Numbered from the stretch's first letter, positions 7,670-17,504 are shown. The stretch is 64,000 bases of DNA from Virgifigura deserti (GCA_003576685.1 QOZR01000001.1:62001-126000), one strand, 5' to 3'. Notes: generated by a model from the letters alone, not told the origin. Translations and numbers: made by a program.

Positions 7670-8869
7670 TCAGCCCGCCACGCGATCGATGCTCACCGCC
7701 ACATGGAGAATGCTGATGCTCGAACCGTCGGTATAGATTCTGGTCTCGTCGGTCTCGCGGAAGGTCACGCGCACCAGACCGTTTGGGCTGGTGCCTATGG
7801 CTTCGGTGGCGGGGCTTTCGGCGAGGCGGGTCAGCAGGCTCAGCACGCGGTTGACGGCGAAGATGTCGTCTGTGGTGATCTGGCCGGTCTCGCCGGCGCC
7901 GTCCGGGACGACCGGTCTGCGGTCGGGCGCCAGAGCGAAGGTTCCGCGATAGGGGTCGAACCGGTCGCCGGGCGATAGCACGCTGATCGTGAAGTCGCGC
8001 AGGTCGTTCACGGCGGCGGTCACAGGCCGCTCGACCACCGCGACGGCGCGGCGGCCAATCACCTCCCACAGGCCATCGTCGCCGGGCACGACCACGGCGG
8101 TCTCCTCGTCGATGCCGACGCCGATTGGGATGCCGTTGCGGGCCAGCGCATAGAGATGCCGGCCGAGCAGGCCGCGCGTGAAGAAATGTGCATCCACCAG
8201 CACGCCGTCGACGAGCTCGAACCCCGGCGCCTGGAAGAGTTGCCCATAGGTCAGGGCGGCCATGCTGCTGCCGGCACCGCATTCGCACAGGGTAATCGGC
8301 CCGACGATCATCGCGCCCGCGCTGGCGCCGGACAGGGCCGCGCCCTCGGTTTCGAACGTCTCACGGATCGCGCCGAGGGCGCGCGAATCGCGACCGTCGG
8401 GGCGTAGCGCGGTCGACAGGCGCTGGGGATTGCCGCCGCCGAAGAAGTAGCCGCTGCAGGAGCGCAGCAGATCGGCAAGGGCCGGCGAATCGGCGTTGGC
8501 GCCGTCGACATCGACGGTGCGCAGTTCCACTCCCTCATAGCCTCGGAAGAACCGGCGCAGATCGACGCCACCCTCGAACGCCGTGTCGATCAGGCAGAGG
8601 GTCGGGTCGACTCCCGCCTCGGCGACGATCCGGCTCAGGATGGCCGGGTTGCCGTAACCGCCGCCGTCGAGCACCAGGGTGCCGCGCCCCGGCTCCTGCG
8701 GAAGCGGGGGGATTGCGACGGTCGGCTGCAGGGACGGAAGCTGATAGTCGGGAAAAGCCCCGGTCTGTCCGCCTTCGGGGCCGGCGCAGGCGCCCAGCAG
8801 GACCGTGAGCAGGAGAGACGGTCCGGCGCGAAGCAGGCGCCGAGCCCGCGATGGAAAGCAATCCTTCAA
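7670..8869 (-). CDS. cyanophycinase-like peptidase S51 family lipoprotein
   Basis: 399 residues. The N-terminus is a lipoprotein signal with lipobox LLGAC (Cys28), so the enzyme is predicted to act outside the cytoplasm. The S51 core is visible: FFGGGNPQRL, nucleophile Ser183 in GASAGAM, His228 in VDAHFFTRGLLGR and GIDEETA (252-258). This family hydrolyses cyanophycin (Asp-Arg polymer) to beta-Asp-Arg, or other beta-aspartyl peptides. The last ~120 residues are a C-terminal extension beyond the catalytic core. It is the third gene of a tight minus-strand set with osmC and hemB (9-nt gap). No cyanophycin synthetase is present, so scavenging of exogenous polymer is an inference. Confidence 0.87.
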   Translation of the reverse strand: MKDCFPSRARRLLRAGPSLLLTVLLGACAGPEGGQTGAFPDYQLPSLQPTVAIPPLPQEPGRGTLVLDGGGYGNPAILSRIVAEAGVDPTLCLIDTAFEGGVDLRRFFRGYEGVELRTVDVDGANADSPALADLLRSCSGYFFGGGNPQRLSTALRPDGRDSRALGAIRETFETEGAALSGASAGAMIVGPITLCECGAGSSMAALTYGQLFQAPGFELVDGVLVDAHFFTRGLLGRHLYALARNGIPIGVGIDEETAVVVPGDDGLWEVIGRRAVAVVERPVTAAVNDLRDFTISVLSPGDRFDPYRGTFALAPDRRPVVPDGAGETGQITTDDIFAVNRVLSLLTRLAESPATEAIGTSPNGLVRVTFRETDETRIYTDGSSISILHVAVSIDRVAG

Positions 8870-8878
8870 ATCGGTCGC

Positions 8879-9373
8879 TCAGATCGTCGACGCTTCGGTC
8901 GAACTTATCGCGACGGTCACGGATGCCTCGTGCCGAACGGGGAAGTTCACCGAATTCGCGATGAAGCATTCCTCATGCGCCCGCTCGTGCAATAGATCTG
9001 CCTTGACCGGATCGCTCGTCGCGTCGATCGAGACTCTTGGATGCAGCGTCACTTCGGTGAACCGGATGCGCCCGTCCTGGAACTGCATCGTTCCCGTGGC
9101 CTCGTCCTCATAGGCGAGGACCCGGATTCCGCCGCGGGCGCAGAGGGCGAGATAGCTCAGCATGTGGCAGGCCGAGAGAGCCGCGACCAGCCACTCCTCG
9201 GGATTGTGCAGCGCCGGGTCACCGCGGAAGATCGGATCGGCCGAGCCGGCGAGCGCCGGCTTGCCGTCGATCTCGACCACATAGGCGCGGGAATAGGCGG
9301 CATAGGTCGTGGTCGGCCCCTCCGCCGCGCCCGTCCAGCGGGTCCGTAGCCGGTAGTGATGTGCGTGAGCCAT
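8879..9373 (-). CDS. OsmC family peroxiredoxin-like protein
   Basis: 164 residues from MAHAHHYRL; an upstream ATG at 9427 would run into hemB. The two redox cysteines of the OsmC/Ohr fold are present: Cys69 in LSACHMLSYLALC and Cys136 in HEECFIANSVNF. Such proteins reduce organic hydroperoxides in the cytoplasm using thiols. It lies 13 nt downstream of hemB and 9 nt upstream of the cyanophycinase-like gene, all on the minus strand, so co-transcription is likely. Confidence 0.9.
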   Translation of the reverse strand: MAHAHHYRLRTRWTGAAEGPTTTYAAYSRAYVVEIDGKPALAGSADPIFRGDPALHNPEEWLVAALSACHMLSYLALCARGGIRVLAYEDEATGTMQFQDGRIRFTEVTLHPRVSIDATSDPVKADLLHERAHEECFIANSVNFPVRHEASVTVAISSTEASTI

Positions 9374-9386
9374 GATACCCCGAGAC

Positions 9387-10565
<1,179 letters not shown>

Positions 10566-10596
10566 TCAGCCATGCATAGAACGCAAGGCAGCATAT

Positions 10597-10612
10597 CATA
10601 AGCCTGCTTATG
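10597..10612. promoter_or_regulatory. MarR-type palindromic operator
   Basis: Perfect inverted repeat CATAAGC-CT-GCTTATG in the intergenic region between hemB (minus) and the MarR gene (plus), 48 nt before the MarR start. Its size and symmetry suit a MarR dimer, so autoregulation is the simplest reading. It could also influence hemB, which reads out the other way. Confidence 0.6.
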
Positions 10613-10659
10613 TTATCGGGCATCAAAACAACCCACAAGACGGTCTTCAGGCTTTTCCC

Positions 10660-11145
10660 ATGCCCTCAGAAAGTTTGGATCGGAATCTCGGATTCCTGCT
10701 GCACGATGTTGCCCGTCTGCTGCGCAAGCGGTTCGATCAGCGGGCCCGCACGCTGGGCCTGACGCGGGCGCAATGGTCGGTGCTCGCCCATCTGGCGCGC
10801 AACGAAGGGATCAATCAAGCCGCGCTCGCCGAAACTCTTGAAATCGAGCCGATCACCCTCGTACGCCTGCTCGACCGGCTCGAGGCGGCCGAGTGGGTCG
10901 AGCGCCGGCCGGATCCGAACGATCGTCGCGCCCGGCTGCTGTATCTCAAGGACAAGGCCCATCCGGTCCTGGAGCAGATGCGCGCCCTCGGCGCCGTGAC
11001 CCGCGAGGAAGCCATGGCCGGCCTTTCGGATGCGGCCCGTCGGCAGTTGATCGAGACGCTGCTCGCGATCAAGGCGAATCTCTCGACACAGACGGTCGGC
11101 GAGACCGAGGAGGAGATCCGGAGGGCACGTCATGGCCGATGGTGA
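10660..11145 (+). CDS. MarR family transcriptional regulator
   Basis: 161 residues from MPSESLDRNLG; the longer frame from 10495 adds an improbable basic leader and overlaps the operator. Winged helix-turn-helix of the MarR type: LTRAQWSVLAHLARNEG, then recognition helix ETLEIEPITLVRLLDRLE and wing RRPDPNDRRARLLYL. It probably represses the overlapping efflux gene (start 11132, 14 nt inside this gene), the usual emrR/marR-emrAB arrangement. The efflux target has collapsed, so the regulator may have lost its main job. Confidence 0.92.
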   Translation: MPSESLDRNLGFLLHDVARLLRKRFDQRARTLGLTRAQWSVLAHLARNEGINQAALAETLEIEPITLVRLLDRLEAAEWVERRPDPNDRRARLLYLKDKAHPVLEQMRALGAVTREEAMAGLSDAARRQLIETLLAIKANLSTQTVGETEEEIRRARHGRW

Positions 11146-11707
11146 CGCCACTGTTCTTCAGGAACCCAAAGCTTCGGCTGAGCTGGATGATGGGATGCGG
11201 CAGGCGGCCCGCCGCAAACGGATCCGCTGGGTTCTCCTGACCCTCGGCCCGCTCCTGCTGCTCGTCCTGGCCGTCTACGGCTATGTCGCGGGCGGGCGCT
11301 ACGTCTCCACCGACAATGCCTATGTAAAGGCGGACGTGACGACGATCAGCACCGATGTCGGCGGTACGGTCGCCGCCGTCGCCGTGCGGAACAACGAAGC
11401 CGTTTCCGCCGGGCAGTTGCTGTTTCGTCTCGATGACGAGCCCTACCGCATTGCGCTGGCCGGCGCCGAGGCGCGGTTGGGGATGGTCCGCAACGAGATC
11501 GACGCGCTGCGCGCCACCTATCATCAGAAGCTGGCCGAGCCGGCCGGGCGCGCGGCGCTGAATGCGGAGATCACCCGTCAGGCGACGGCGATCGCCTATC
11601 TCAAAGACTTCAAGCTGATGATGCTGGTCGCCCTCCTTGCCATGCCGATGATCCTGCTCCTCAAGCCGGCGCGGCGGAACACCGGGCCGGCCGTCGCGCT
11701 GGACTAA
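11132..11707 (+). CDS. EmrA-EmrB remnant fused in frame by internal deletion
   Basis: 191 residues made of two unrelated ends. Residues 1-135 are the start of an EmrA/HlyD membrane-fusion protein: one N-terminal helix (33-51), the STDNAYVKAD motif (59-68) and a biotinyl-lipoyl-like half. From about residue 137 the sequence is the extreme C-terminus of an EmrB-type 14-helix MFS pump (ALNAEITRQ, AYLKDFKLMM, last helix, KPARR). The C-terminal half of EmrA and nearly all of EmrB are missing, yet the frame is kept. It cannot work as an EmrAB pump and is probably a decaying relic; it overlaps the MarR gene by 14 nt. Confidence 0.85.
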   Translation: MADGDATVLQEPKASAELDDGMRQAARRKRIRWVLLTLGPLLLLVLAVYGYVAGGRYVSTDNAYVKADVTTISTDVGGTVAAVAVRNNEAVSAGQLLFRLDDEPYRIALAGAEARLGMVRNEIDALRATYHQKLAEPAGRAALNAEITRQATAIAYLKDFKLMMLVALLAMPMILLLKPARRNTGPAVALD

Positions 11708-11930
11708 CTGTTAGCGCGTCTCGCGCCTGGCGCCTGAACCCGCTCCTTTGGGAAGCGGACGGTCGCCGTCGTACCGGCGCCGAGCGCGCTTTCGAGCGCG
11801 AGCGTGCCGCCGTGCACCTCGGCGAGGGACTTGGCGAGCGGCAGGCCCAGGCCGGTGCCACCATGCTTGCGGCTGAGCGCGCTCTCGACTTGACCGAAGG
11901 GCTTCAGCTTCGTTGCGCTGGAGGACGGAA
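11704..11930 (-). pseudogene. sensor histidine kinase C-terminal remnant (HATPase domain)
   Basis: On the minus strand an open frame without a start reads KPFGQVESALSRKHGG, then TGLGLPLAKSLAEVHGG, then GTTATVRFP, ending with TAG at 11706-11704. This is the G1/G2 end of a HATPase_c kinase domain. Upstream of about 11915 the frame is lost and no HisKA box, sensor or start is found. Its stop overlaps the end of the EmrA-EmrB fusion. It looks like the surviving tail of a kinase gene cut by the same rearrangement that collapsed the efflux operon. Confidence 0.75.
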
Positions 11931-12018
11931 AGCCTAAATTGCTTTGCTCGCAGCAGTAGATGGGTGTGAGAATGTGGCGGCCACTTCCATCGGTGCGCGG
12001 AGTACCGAACGGAGACGA

Positions 12019-13947
12019 ATGAAGCAGAAATCATCCCTCCTGGCCGCCGGCGAGCGGCGCTTCCGGCTGCTTATCGAGGCGGTCACCGACTATGCCATCT
12101 ACCTGCTCGACCCGAACGGTTATGTAATCAGCTGGAACCCGGGCGCGGAGAGCATCAAGGGCTACACCTCGGAGGAGGCCATCGGCCAGTCCTTCGCACG
12201 GTTCTTCACCCCCGAGGACCAGACCCAGGGAAAGCCGGCCCGCGCCCTTGAGGTGGCGCGGAAGACCGGCCGCTTCGAGGATGAGGGCTGGCGCGTCCGT
12301 AAGGACGGCAGCCGCTTCTGGGCCTTGGCTGTGCTCGATGCTGTCCGGGAGGAAGACGGCTCCGTCATCGGCTTTGCAAAGATTACCCGCGACATCACCG
12401 AGCGCAAGATGGCCGAGGAGGCGTTGCGGGCGAGCGACCGGCGCTTCCGATTGCTGGTCGAGGGGGTGACCGACTACTCCATCTTCATGCTCGATCCGCA
12501 TGGGCGTATCACGAACTGGAACAGCGGCGCCGAACTGATGAAGGGCTACACGGCTCAGGAGATCGTCGGCCAGCACTTCTCGCGTTTCTACACGGAGGAG
12601 GACCGCCGGAAGGGCGAGCCCCAGCGCGCCCTCGAGACCGCCATGCGTGACGGCAGGTGCGAGAAGGAGGGCTGGCGTGTCCGCAAGGACGGCAGCCGTT
12701 TCTGGGCGAGCGTCGTCATCGATCCGATCCGCGACGAGGGCGTGCTGATCGGCTTCGCCAAGATCACCCGCGACATCACCGAGCGGCGGCAGACGCAGCA
12801 GGCGCTGGAGGAGACGCGCGAGCAGCTGCTCCAGGCCCAGAAGATGGAGGCCGTCGGACAGTTGACCGGCGGCGTCGCCCACGACTTCAACAATCTGCTC
12901 CAGGCGCTCTCCGGCTGTCTGCAGATGGTGGAGCGTCGCGTTTCCGATCCCCGGACCCGCGCGCTGCTGGAAACCGGCCATCAAGCTGTCGAGCGCGGCG
13001 CCAAACTCACTCAGCAGCTGTTGGTGTTCGCCCGCCGCCAGGCGCTGCGCCCGGAACCCGTCGACGTCCGCGACCGGCTGCTCGGCACGTCCGAGTTGCT
13101 GGCACGCGCAATGCGGGCAGACATCCGGCTTGAGCTGGACCTGCAGCTGGACCTATGGCCGATCGAAGTGGATCCGACGCAGTTCGAGCTCGCCATCCTG
13201 AACCTCGCTTTCAATGCGCGCGATGCCATGCCAGATGGCGGAAACCTGCGGATCGAAGGTCGCAACATGACCTTCGCGCCAGGGCAAATCCCGGAGGGGC
13301 TTGCCGGCGACTTCGTTCAGCTCTCGATCACGGACACCGGAACGGGGATGTCGGAGGAGGTTCTGGCGCGCGCCGTCGAACCGTTCTTCACGACCAAGGG
13401 AGTCGGCGAGGGATCGGGGCTGGGATTGAGCCAAGTCTACGGCTTCGCTCGGCAGTCGGGTGGCGGCGCTCGCCTCGAGAGCGCCTCCGGACGAGGCACG
13501 ACTGTCACTCTGCTGCTGCCGCGCTCGGCGGTCGATGCGCCAAACGTCCTCGTTGCCGCATCTGCGGCGGGCAATGCGAGGGGCGGGCGCATTCTGCTTG
13601 TGGAAGACGACCCGATTGTAGGCCCGCTCGTCAGTGGAAGCTTGGAGGATCTGGGCTATGTCGTGGTGCAGGCGGCCACGGCCGACGCCGCCCTCGCGAT
13701 TCTGACAGGCGGCGCGCCGGTCGATCTCCTCTTCACCGACATCGTCATGCCGGGCACGACGAGCGGCGTGGAACTCGCCTGGGAGGCGCGGCGGCTGCGG
13801 CCGAATCTGCCTATCGTGCTGACGACGGGCTACAGCGAGCAGCTGGCGGCCGGCGCCAGCTTTTCCGTGCTGGCGAAGCCCTATCGGATCGAAGCGCTCG
13901 TCAAGACACTCGAGACAGAACTGGGGCGGAGGCCGCGGGAATCGTAA
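12019..13947 (+). CDS. hybrid sensor histidine kinase, PAS-PAS-HisKA-HATPase-REC
   Basis: 642 residues from MKQKSSLL, preceded by GGAGACGA. Domains: PAS1 about 12-130, PAS2 about 140-255, dimerisation/phosphoacceptor with His288 in GGVAHDFNN, ATPase domain with N box near NLAFNARDAM (396-404) and G box GSGLGL (465-470), then a receiver domain 524-635 with phosphoacceptor Asp574 in FTDIVMPG. No membrane segment, so it senses a cytoplasmic signal. The two PAS domains are near copies (both contain GWRVRKDGSRFWA and GFAKITRDITER), a recent tandem duplication. The output partner is not encoded nearby. Confidence 0.93.
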   Translation: MKQKSSLLAAGERRFRLLIEAVTDYAIYLLDPNGYVISWNPGAESIKGYTSEEAIGQSFARFFTPEDQTQGKPARALEVARKTGRFEDEGWRVRKDGSRFWALAVLDAVREEDGSVIGFAKITRDITERKMAEEALRASDRRFRLLVEGVTDYSIFMLDPHGRITNWNSGAELMKGYTAQEIVGQHFSRFYTEEDRRKGEPQRALETAMRDGRCEKEGWRVRKDGSRFWASVVIDPIRDEGVLIGFAKITRDITERRQTQQALEETREQLLQAQKMEAVGQLTGGVAHDFNNLLQALSGCLQMVERRVSDPRTRALLETGHQAVERGAKLTQQLLVFARRQALRPEPVDVRDRLLGTSELLARAMRADIRLELDLQLDLWPIEVDPTQFELAILNLAFNARDAMPDGGNLRIEGRNMTFAPGQIPEGLAGDFVQLSITDTGTGMSEEVLARAVEPFFTTKGVGEGSGLGLSQVYGFARQSGGGARLESASGRGTTVTLLLPRSAVDAPNVLVAASAAGNARGGRILLVEDDPIVGPLVSGSLEDLGYVVVQAATADAALAILTGGAPVDLLFTDIVMPGTTSGVELAWEARRLRPNLPIVLTTGYSEQLAAGASFSVLAKPYRIEALVKTLETELGRRPRES

Positions 13948-13994
13948 GACCAGACGCGGTCGTTCGTCGGAATTGCGGCCTTAGCCCATTTCGC

Positions 13995-15308
13995 CTACTC
14001 CGCCGCCTGCACGTCCTTCGCGGCGGCGAGGGCCTGGTCGAGGTCGGCGAGAATGTCGTCGATATGCTCGAGCCCGACCGACAGACGGACATAGCTCTCC
14101 GAGACGCCGGCCGCAAGCTGCTCCTCCGGGGTGAGCTGCGAGTGCGTCGTCGTCGCCGGATGGATGGCGAGGCTGCGGGCGTCCCCCAGATTGGCGACAT
14201 GATAGAAGATCTTCAGGGAATCGATGAACCGCCGGCCGGCCTCGCGTCCGCCCTTAAGTTCGAACCCGACGAGACCGCCGAACCCGCCTTTGAGATAGGT
14301 CGTGGCGCGCCGCTTCTCCTCACCCTCCATGAAGCCCGGATAGATCACGCGGGTAACGCTGGGATGCCCCTTCAGATAGTCCGCGACCGCCTGGGTGTTC
14401 CGGCAGTGCTCGCGAATGCGCAAGGGGAGCGTCTCCAGGCCCTGCAGGAACAGAAATGCGTTGAACGGGCTCATGGCGGCGCCGAGATCGCGCAGGAGGA
14501 TGACGCGAGCCCGGAGGACGTAGGCAATCGGCCCCAGCGGCTTGACGGCCTGCGTCCAGACGGCGCCGTGATAGCTCGGGTCCGGCTGGTTCAGCATGGG
14601 GAAGCGGTTGGCCTGCGCCTCCCAGTCGAAATTGCCGCCGTCGACGATCATGCCGCCGATCGAGGTGCCGTGGCCGCCGATATATTTCGTCGTCGAATAG
14701 ACGACGACCGCAGCGCCGTGGTCTAGCGGTCGGCAAAGGATCGGCGCGGCCGTGTTGTCCACGATCAACGGCACGCCGTGGGCCCGGCCGATATCGGCCA
14801 CCTCGCGAATCGGGAAGACCTGCAGCTTGGGGTTGGGCAGGGTCTCGGCATAATAGGCGCGGGTCCGCGCGTCGGTCGCCCGGGCGAAGTTCTCGGGGTC
14901 GGCGGGGTCGACGAACCGCACCTCGACTCCCTGCTCCTTCAATGTGTTGGCGAACAGGTTCCAGGTGCCGCCATAGAGGTCGGTCGAGCTGACGATGTTG
15001 TCGCCGGAGTGGGCGATGTTCTGGACGGCCATGGCCGAAGCGGCTTGGCCCGAGCTCACCGCCAGCGCCGCCGCGCCGCCCTCGAGCGCCGTGATGCGCG
15101 CCTCCAGCACCGCGGTAGTCGGGTTCATGATCCGCGTGTAGATATTCCCGAGTTCCTTCAGCGCGAACAGGTTTGCGGCATGCTCGGTATGCTCGAACTG
15201 GTACGAGGTCGTCTGGTAGATCGGCACGGCGACCGACCCCGTCGCGCTGTCGCTGCGGTAGCCGGCGTGTAGAACCAGCGTTTCGGGATGCTTGCTGTCA
15301 ACGGTCAT
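13995..15308 (-). CDS. metY: O-acetylhomoserine sulfhydrylase (aminocarboxypropyltransferase), copy 1
   Basis: 437 residues, Cys/Met metabolism PLP enzyme. The PLP lysine is in YSTTKYIGGHGTSIGG. PIYQTTSYQF, YTRIMNPTTAVLE, SSGQAASAMA and VDNTAAP are family signatures. It makes homocysteine from O-acetylhomoserine and sulfide, the direct sulfhydrylation route to methionine. A second, less similar copy lies at 62550-63863. It is divergent from the LdtR-type regulator, with a 208-nt gap. I looked for a SAM-II type riboswitch in that gap and could not fit one. Confidence 0.93.
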   Translation of the reverse strand: MTVDSKHPETLVLHAGYRSDSATGSVAVPIYQTTSYQFEHTEHAANLFALKELGNIYTRIMNPTTAVLEARITALEGGAAALAVSSGQAASAMAVQNIAHSGDNIVSSTDLYGGTWNLFANTLKEQGVEVRFVDPADPENFARATDARTRAYYAETLPNPKLQVFPIREVADIGRAHGVPLIVDNTAAPILCRPLDHGAAVVVYSTTKYIGGHGTSIGGMIVDGGNFDWEAQANRFPMLNQPDPSYHGAVWTQAVKPLGPIAYVLRARVILLRDLGAAMSPFNAFLFLQGLETLPLRIREHCRNTQAVADYLKGHPSVTRVIYPGFMEGEEKRRATTYLKGGFGGLVGFELKGGREAGRRFIDSLKIFYHVANLGDARSLAIHPATTTHSQLTPEEQLAAGVSESYVRLSVGLEHIDDILADLDQALAAAKDVQAAE

Positions 15309-15516
15309 GACTGTCTCCGGGATTCAGATTTTTGCTAACTGTGGGTTGCTTTGATCCATCACGTCAAGCCGCCGCGGCCGCAAGCCCTTCCCACCGGTTG
15401 CATAAATGTACTATTAACTACGTATACGCGTGGCAATCGCCCTGTAAACGCCCCATTAATCTCCTGCTGGTAAGCAGACGGCTTGAGAGTCGAAAATCGT
15501 GTCAAGGAGCGCCCCC

Positions 15517-15996
15517 GTGAAGAAGTCTTATCTTGAGACCATAGCGCTGGTCGAGCGGCTGCATCGGCAGTGCCTCGAGGTCATCAAGGCGGACCTCGAC
15601 CGCCTCGGGATTCGCGACCTGAACAACGTGCAGGCAATGATCCTGTTCAATATCGGTGGCGACGAACTGACCGTCGGAGAGTTGACCAACCGCGGCTACT
15701 ATCTCGGCTCGAACGTGTCCTACAACGTCAAGAAGATGGTCGAGAACGGCTATCTGGTGCAGGAGCGTTCGTCGCATGACCGCCGCGCGGTTCATGTCCG
15801 GCTGTCGCCCAAGGCGCTGACGGTCTGCGAGAAGATGCATGCGATCTTCGATCGGCATGCGGCGCTCCTGACCGAAGGCACGTTCGCGGAGGACGAGCTG
15901 ACGAACGTCAATCAGACGCTGCGCAGGCTGGAGCGGTTCTGGGCGGGGACCCTCGATTATCCCGTCCGCGCCCCTGTCGTGACCAGCGCCGCCTAA
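15517..15996 (+). CDS. LdtR-type MarR family winged-helix regulator
   Basis: 159 residues from GTG 15517, chosen because AAGGAG ends 7 nt upstream; the earlier in-frame GTG (15499) lacks this. The body matches the LdtR group of MarR proteins in alphaproteobacteria: DLNNVQAMILFNIGG, ELTVGELTNRGYYLGSNVSYN, then the wing SSHDRRAVHVRLS. In Liberibacter, LdtR controls an L,D-transpeptidase involved in cell wall and osmotic tolerance. rodA, a cell-wall gene, is the next gene downstream on the opposite strand. Binding site unknown; the octamer CGTATACG at 15421-15428 is a candidate. Confidence 0.85.
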   Translation: MKKSYLETIALVERLHRQCLEVIKADLDRLGIRDLNNVQAMILFNIGGDELTVGELTNRGYYLGSNVSYNVKKMVENGYLVQERSSHDRRAVHVRLSPKALTVCEKMHAIFDRHAALLTEGTFAEDELTNVNQTLRRLERFWAGTLDYPVRAPVVTSAA

Positions 15997-16032
15997 AGGC
16001 TTTTACGGGTTCGCAGGAATCCCCACCTCGCC

Positions 16033-16117
16033 ATTGCCGGGCTTGACCCGGCAATCCAGGGAGCCGGGTGAGAATCCTGCCCCGTGGCTTCTGGATGCCC
16101 GGATCGAGTCCGGGCAT
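16033..16117. repeat. two intergenic hairpin repeats
   Basis: Two similar palindromes sit 39 nt apart between the convergent LdtR-type gene and rodA. ATTGCCGGG-N5-CCCGGCAAT spans 16033-16055 and ATGCCCGGA-N5-TCCGGGCAT spans 16095-16117, each flanked by CCAG/CTGG. They look like dispersed REP-type elements and could also act as a bidirectional terminator. Confidence 0.65.
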
Positions 16118-16202
16118 GACATGCAAAATACCCTCGAGCCTAGTCGTAATCGGCTCTAGCTGCGAGCCTTCATGGCCCGGACGTCCCGCCGCTTTCGGCG
16201 GG

Positions 16203-17363
16203 CTACAGGAGTGGTTCGTGCGGCGAGACCCTGCTCTCGCGGTGCACGGAGATGCTCAGCAGCAGTCCGCATCCGATCAGGAAGGTGAAGATCGCCGTTC
16301 CGCCATAGGAGACGAGCGGCAGCGGGATGCCGACGACGGGGATCAGCCCGGAGACCATGGCGATGTTCATGAGCAGATAGAGAAAGAAGGTCGTCGTCAG
16401 CCCAAGCGCCGTGACGCGGCCGAACTGGCTCTTGCTCCCGATGCCGATGAGATAGCCGTAGATGAGGACGATCCCGAACAGCAGCAGCAAGCCGATGGCC
16501 CCCATCAGTCCCATTTCTTCCGCCAGCACCACGAAAATGAAATCCGTATGCTTCTCCGGCAGGAACATGAGTTGGCTCTGGGACCCCATGCCGAAGCCCT
16601 TGCCGCTCACTCCGCCGGAGCCGATCGCGATCGTCGACTGAAGAATGTTGTAACCGGCGCCGAGCGGATCGCTGCCTGGATCGAGGAAGGTGAGCACCCG
16701 ATCTTTCTGGTAATCATGCAGGAACTGCCAGCCCACAGGCGCCGCCACCAGCACCCCGCCCGCGGCGGTCCAGAAGATCCATACCGGCACGCCGGCGGCG
16801 AACATAACGGCCCCGCTGCCGAACGCAAGCAAGGCCGCGGTTCCGAGATTGGGCTGGAGGAGGACCAGCACCACGGGTGCGGCGGTCATTAGGAGAGGCG
16901 GAATGAGGGCCAGCGGAGCACGCAACCGGTCCAGCGGAATCTGGTGAAAGTAGCGGGCCAGCGCCAGAACCAGGGCAATCTTCATCAATTCCGATGGCTG
17001 CAGCGTGAAGACGCCGAGGTCGATCCACCGTTGCGCACCCATGCCGATCTGCCCGATGACCTCGACGGCGACGAGAAGGAGCAGACAGGCGAAATAGGCT
17101 GGATAGGCCAGCCGGAACCAGTGTTGGACATCGATCATGGCGAGCACGATCATCAGCATCATGCCGCAGCAGAGCCGGATCAGGTGGCGGCCTGCCCAGG
17201 GCTCCCACGCCATGCCGCCGGCGGAGTAGAGAAGGGCCACGCCCGAGGCGGAGATGAGGCAGAGCGTGAGAACCAGCCCCCAGTTCAGGGACCGGAGCTT
17301 CTGAAAAATGTGAAGGTCTGCCTCGGAAAACCGCGTCGGCTTCCGTGTGCTCAATTGCAGCAT
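16203..17363 (-). CDS. rodA: rod shape-determining protein RodA (SEDS glycosyltransferase)
   Basis: 386 residues, ten or so membrane helices, full SEDS-family length. Conserved features: ALLYSAGG near the first helix, GAQRWIDLGVFTLQPSELMKI, QPNLGTA, GPGS-like DPGSDPLGAGYNILQSTIAIGSGG, FIFVVLAEEMG, and GIPLPLVSYGG near the end. RodA polymerises lipid II glycan strands with PBP2 in the elongasome. The partner gene mrdA, commonly upstream, is not here: upstream (17364-17504) is non-coding, followed by a perfect inverted repeat and the enolase-type gene. rodA is therefore split from its usual mre/mrd cluster. Confidence 0.94.
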   Translation of the reverse strand: MLQLSTRKPTRFSEADLHIFQKLRSLNWGLVLTLCLISASGVALLYSAGGMAWEPWAGRHLIRLCCGMMLMIVLAMIDVQHWFRLAYPAYFACLLLLVAVEVIGQIGMGAQRWIDLGVFTLQPSELMKIALVLALARYFHQIPLDRLRAPLALIPPLLMTAAPVVLVLLQPNLGTAALLAFGSGAVMFAAGVPVWIFWTAAGGVLVAAPVGWQFLHDYQKDRVLTFLDPGSDPLGAGYNILQSTIAIGSGGVSGKGFGMGSQSQLMFLPEKHTDFIFVVLAEEMGLMGAIGLLLLFGIVLIYGYLIGIGSKSQFGRVTALGLTTTFFLYLLMNIAMVSGLIPVVGIPLPLVSYGGTAIFTFLIGCGLLLSISVHRESRVSPHEPLL

Positions 17364-17504
17364 CGAGTCACCGATGGAAAAATCGGGGTCTGGTCCCCCG
17401 AAGAGCTACCATTCAAAAACATCCTTAAGAAAGGAAGAATGACGGCGCGGTCTTTGATGATCCTGTCGCCCGATAGGCCGGCTCGGCCGTGACCTTTGAA
17501 CCTT

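Noticed and set aside
15309..15516. SAM-II type riboswitch upstream of the first O-acetylhomoserine sulfhydrylase gene
   Set aside because: There is a GTGGG/CCCAC pair and a TTAGC stretch, but the loop sequences and pseudoknot pairing of the class do not fit on the minus strand.
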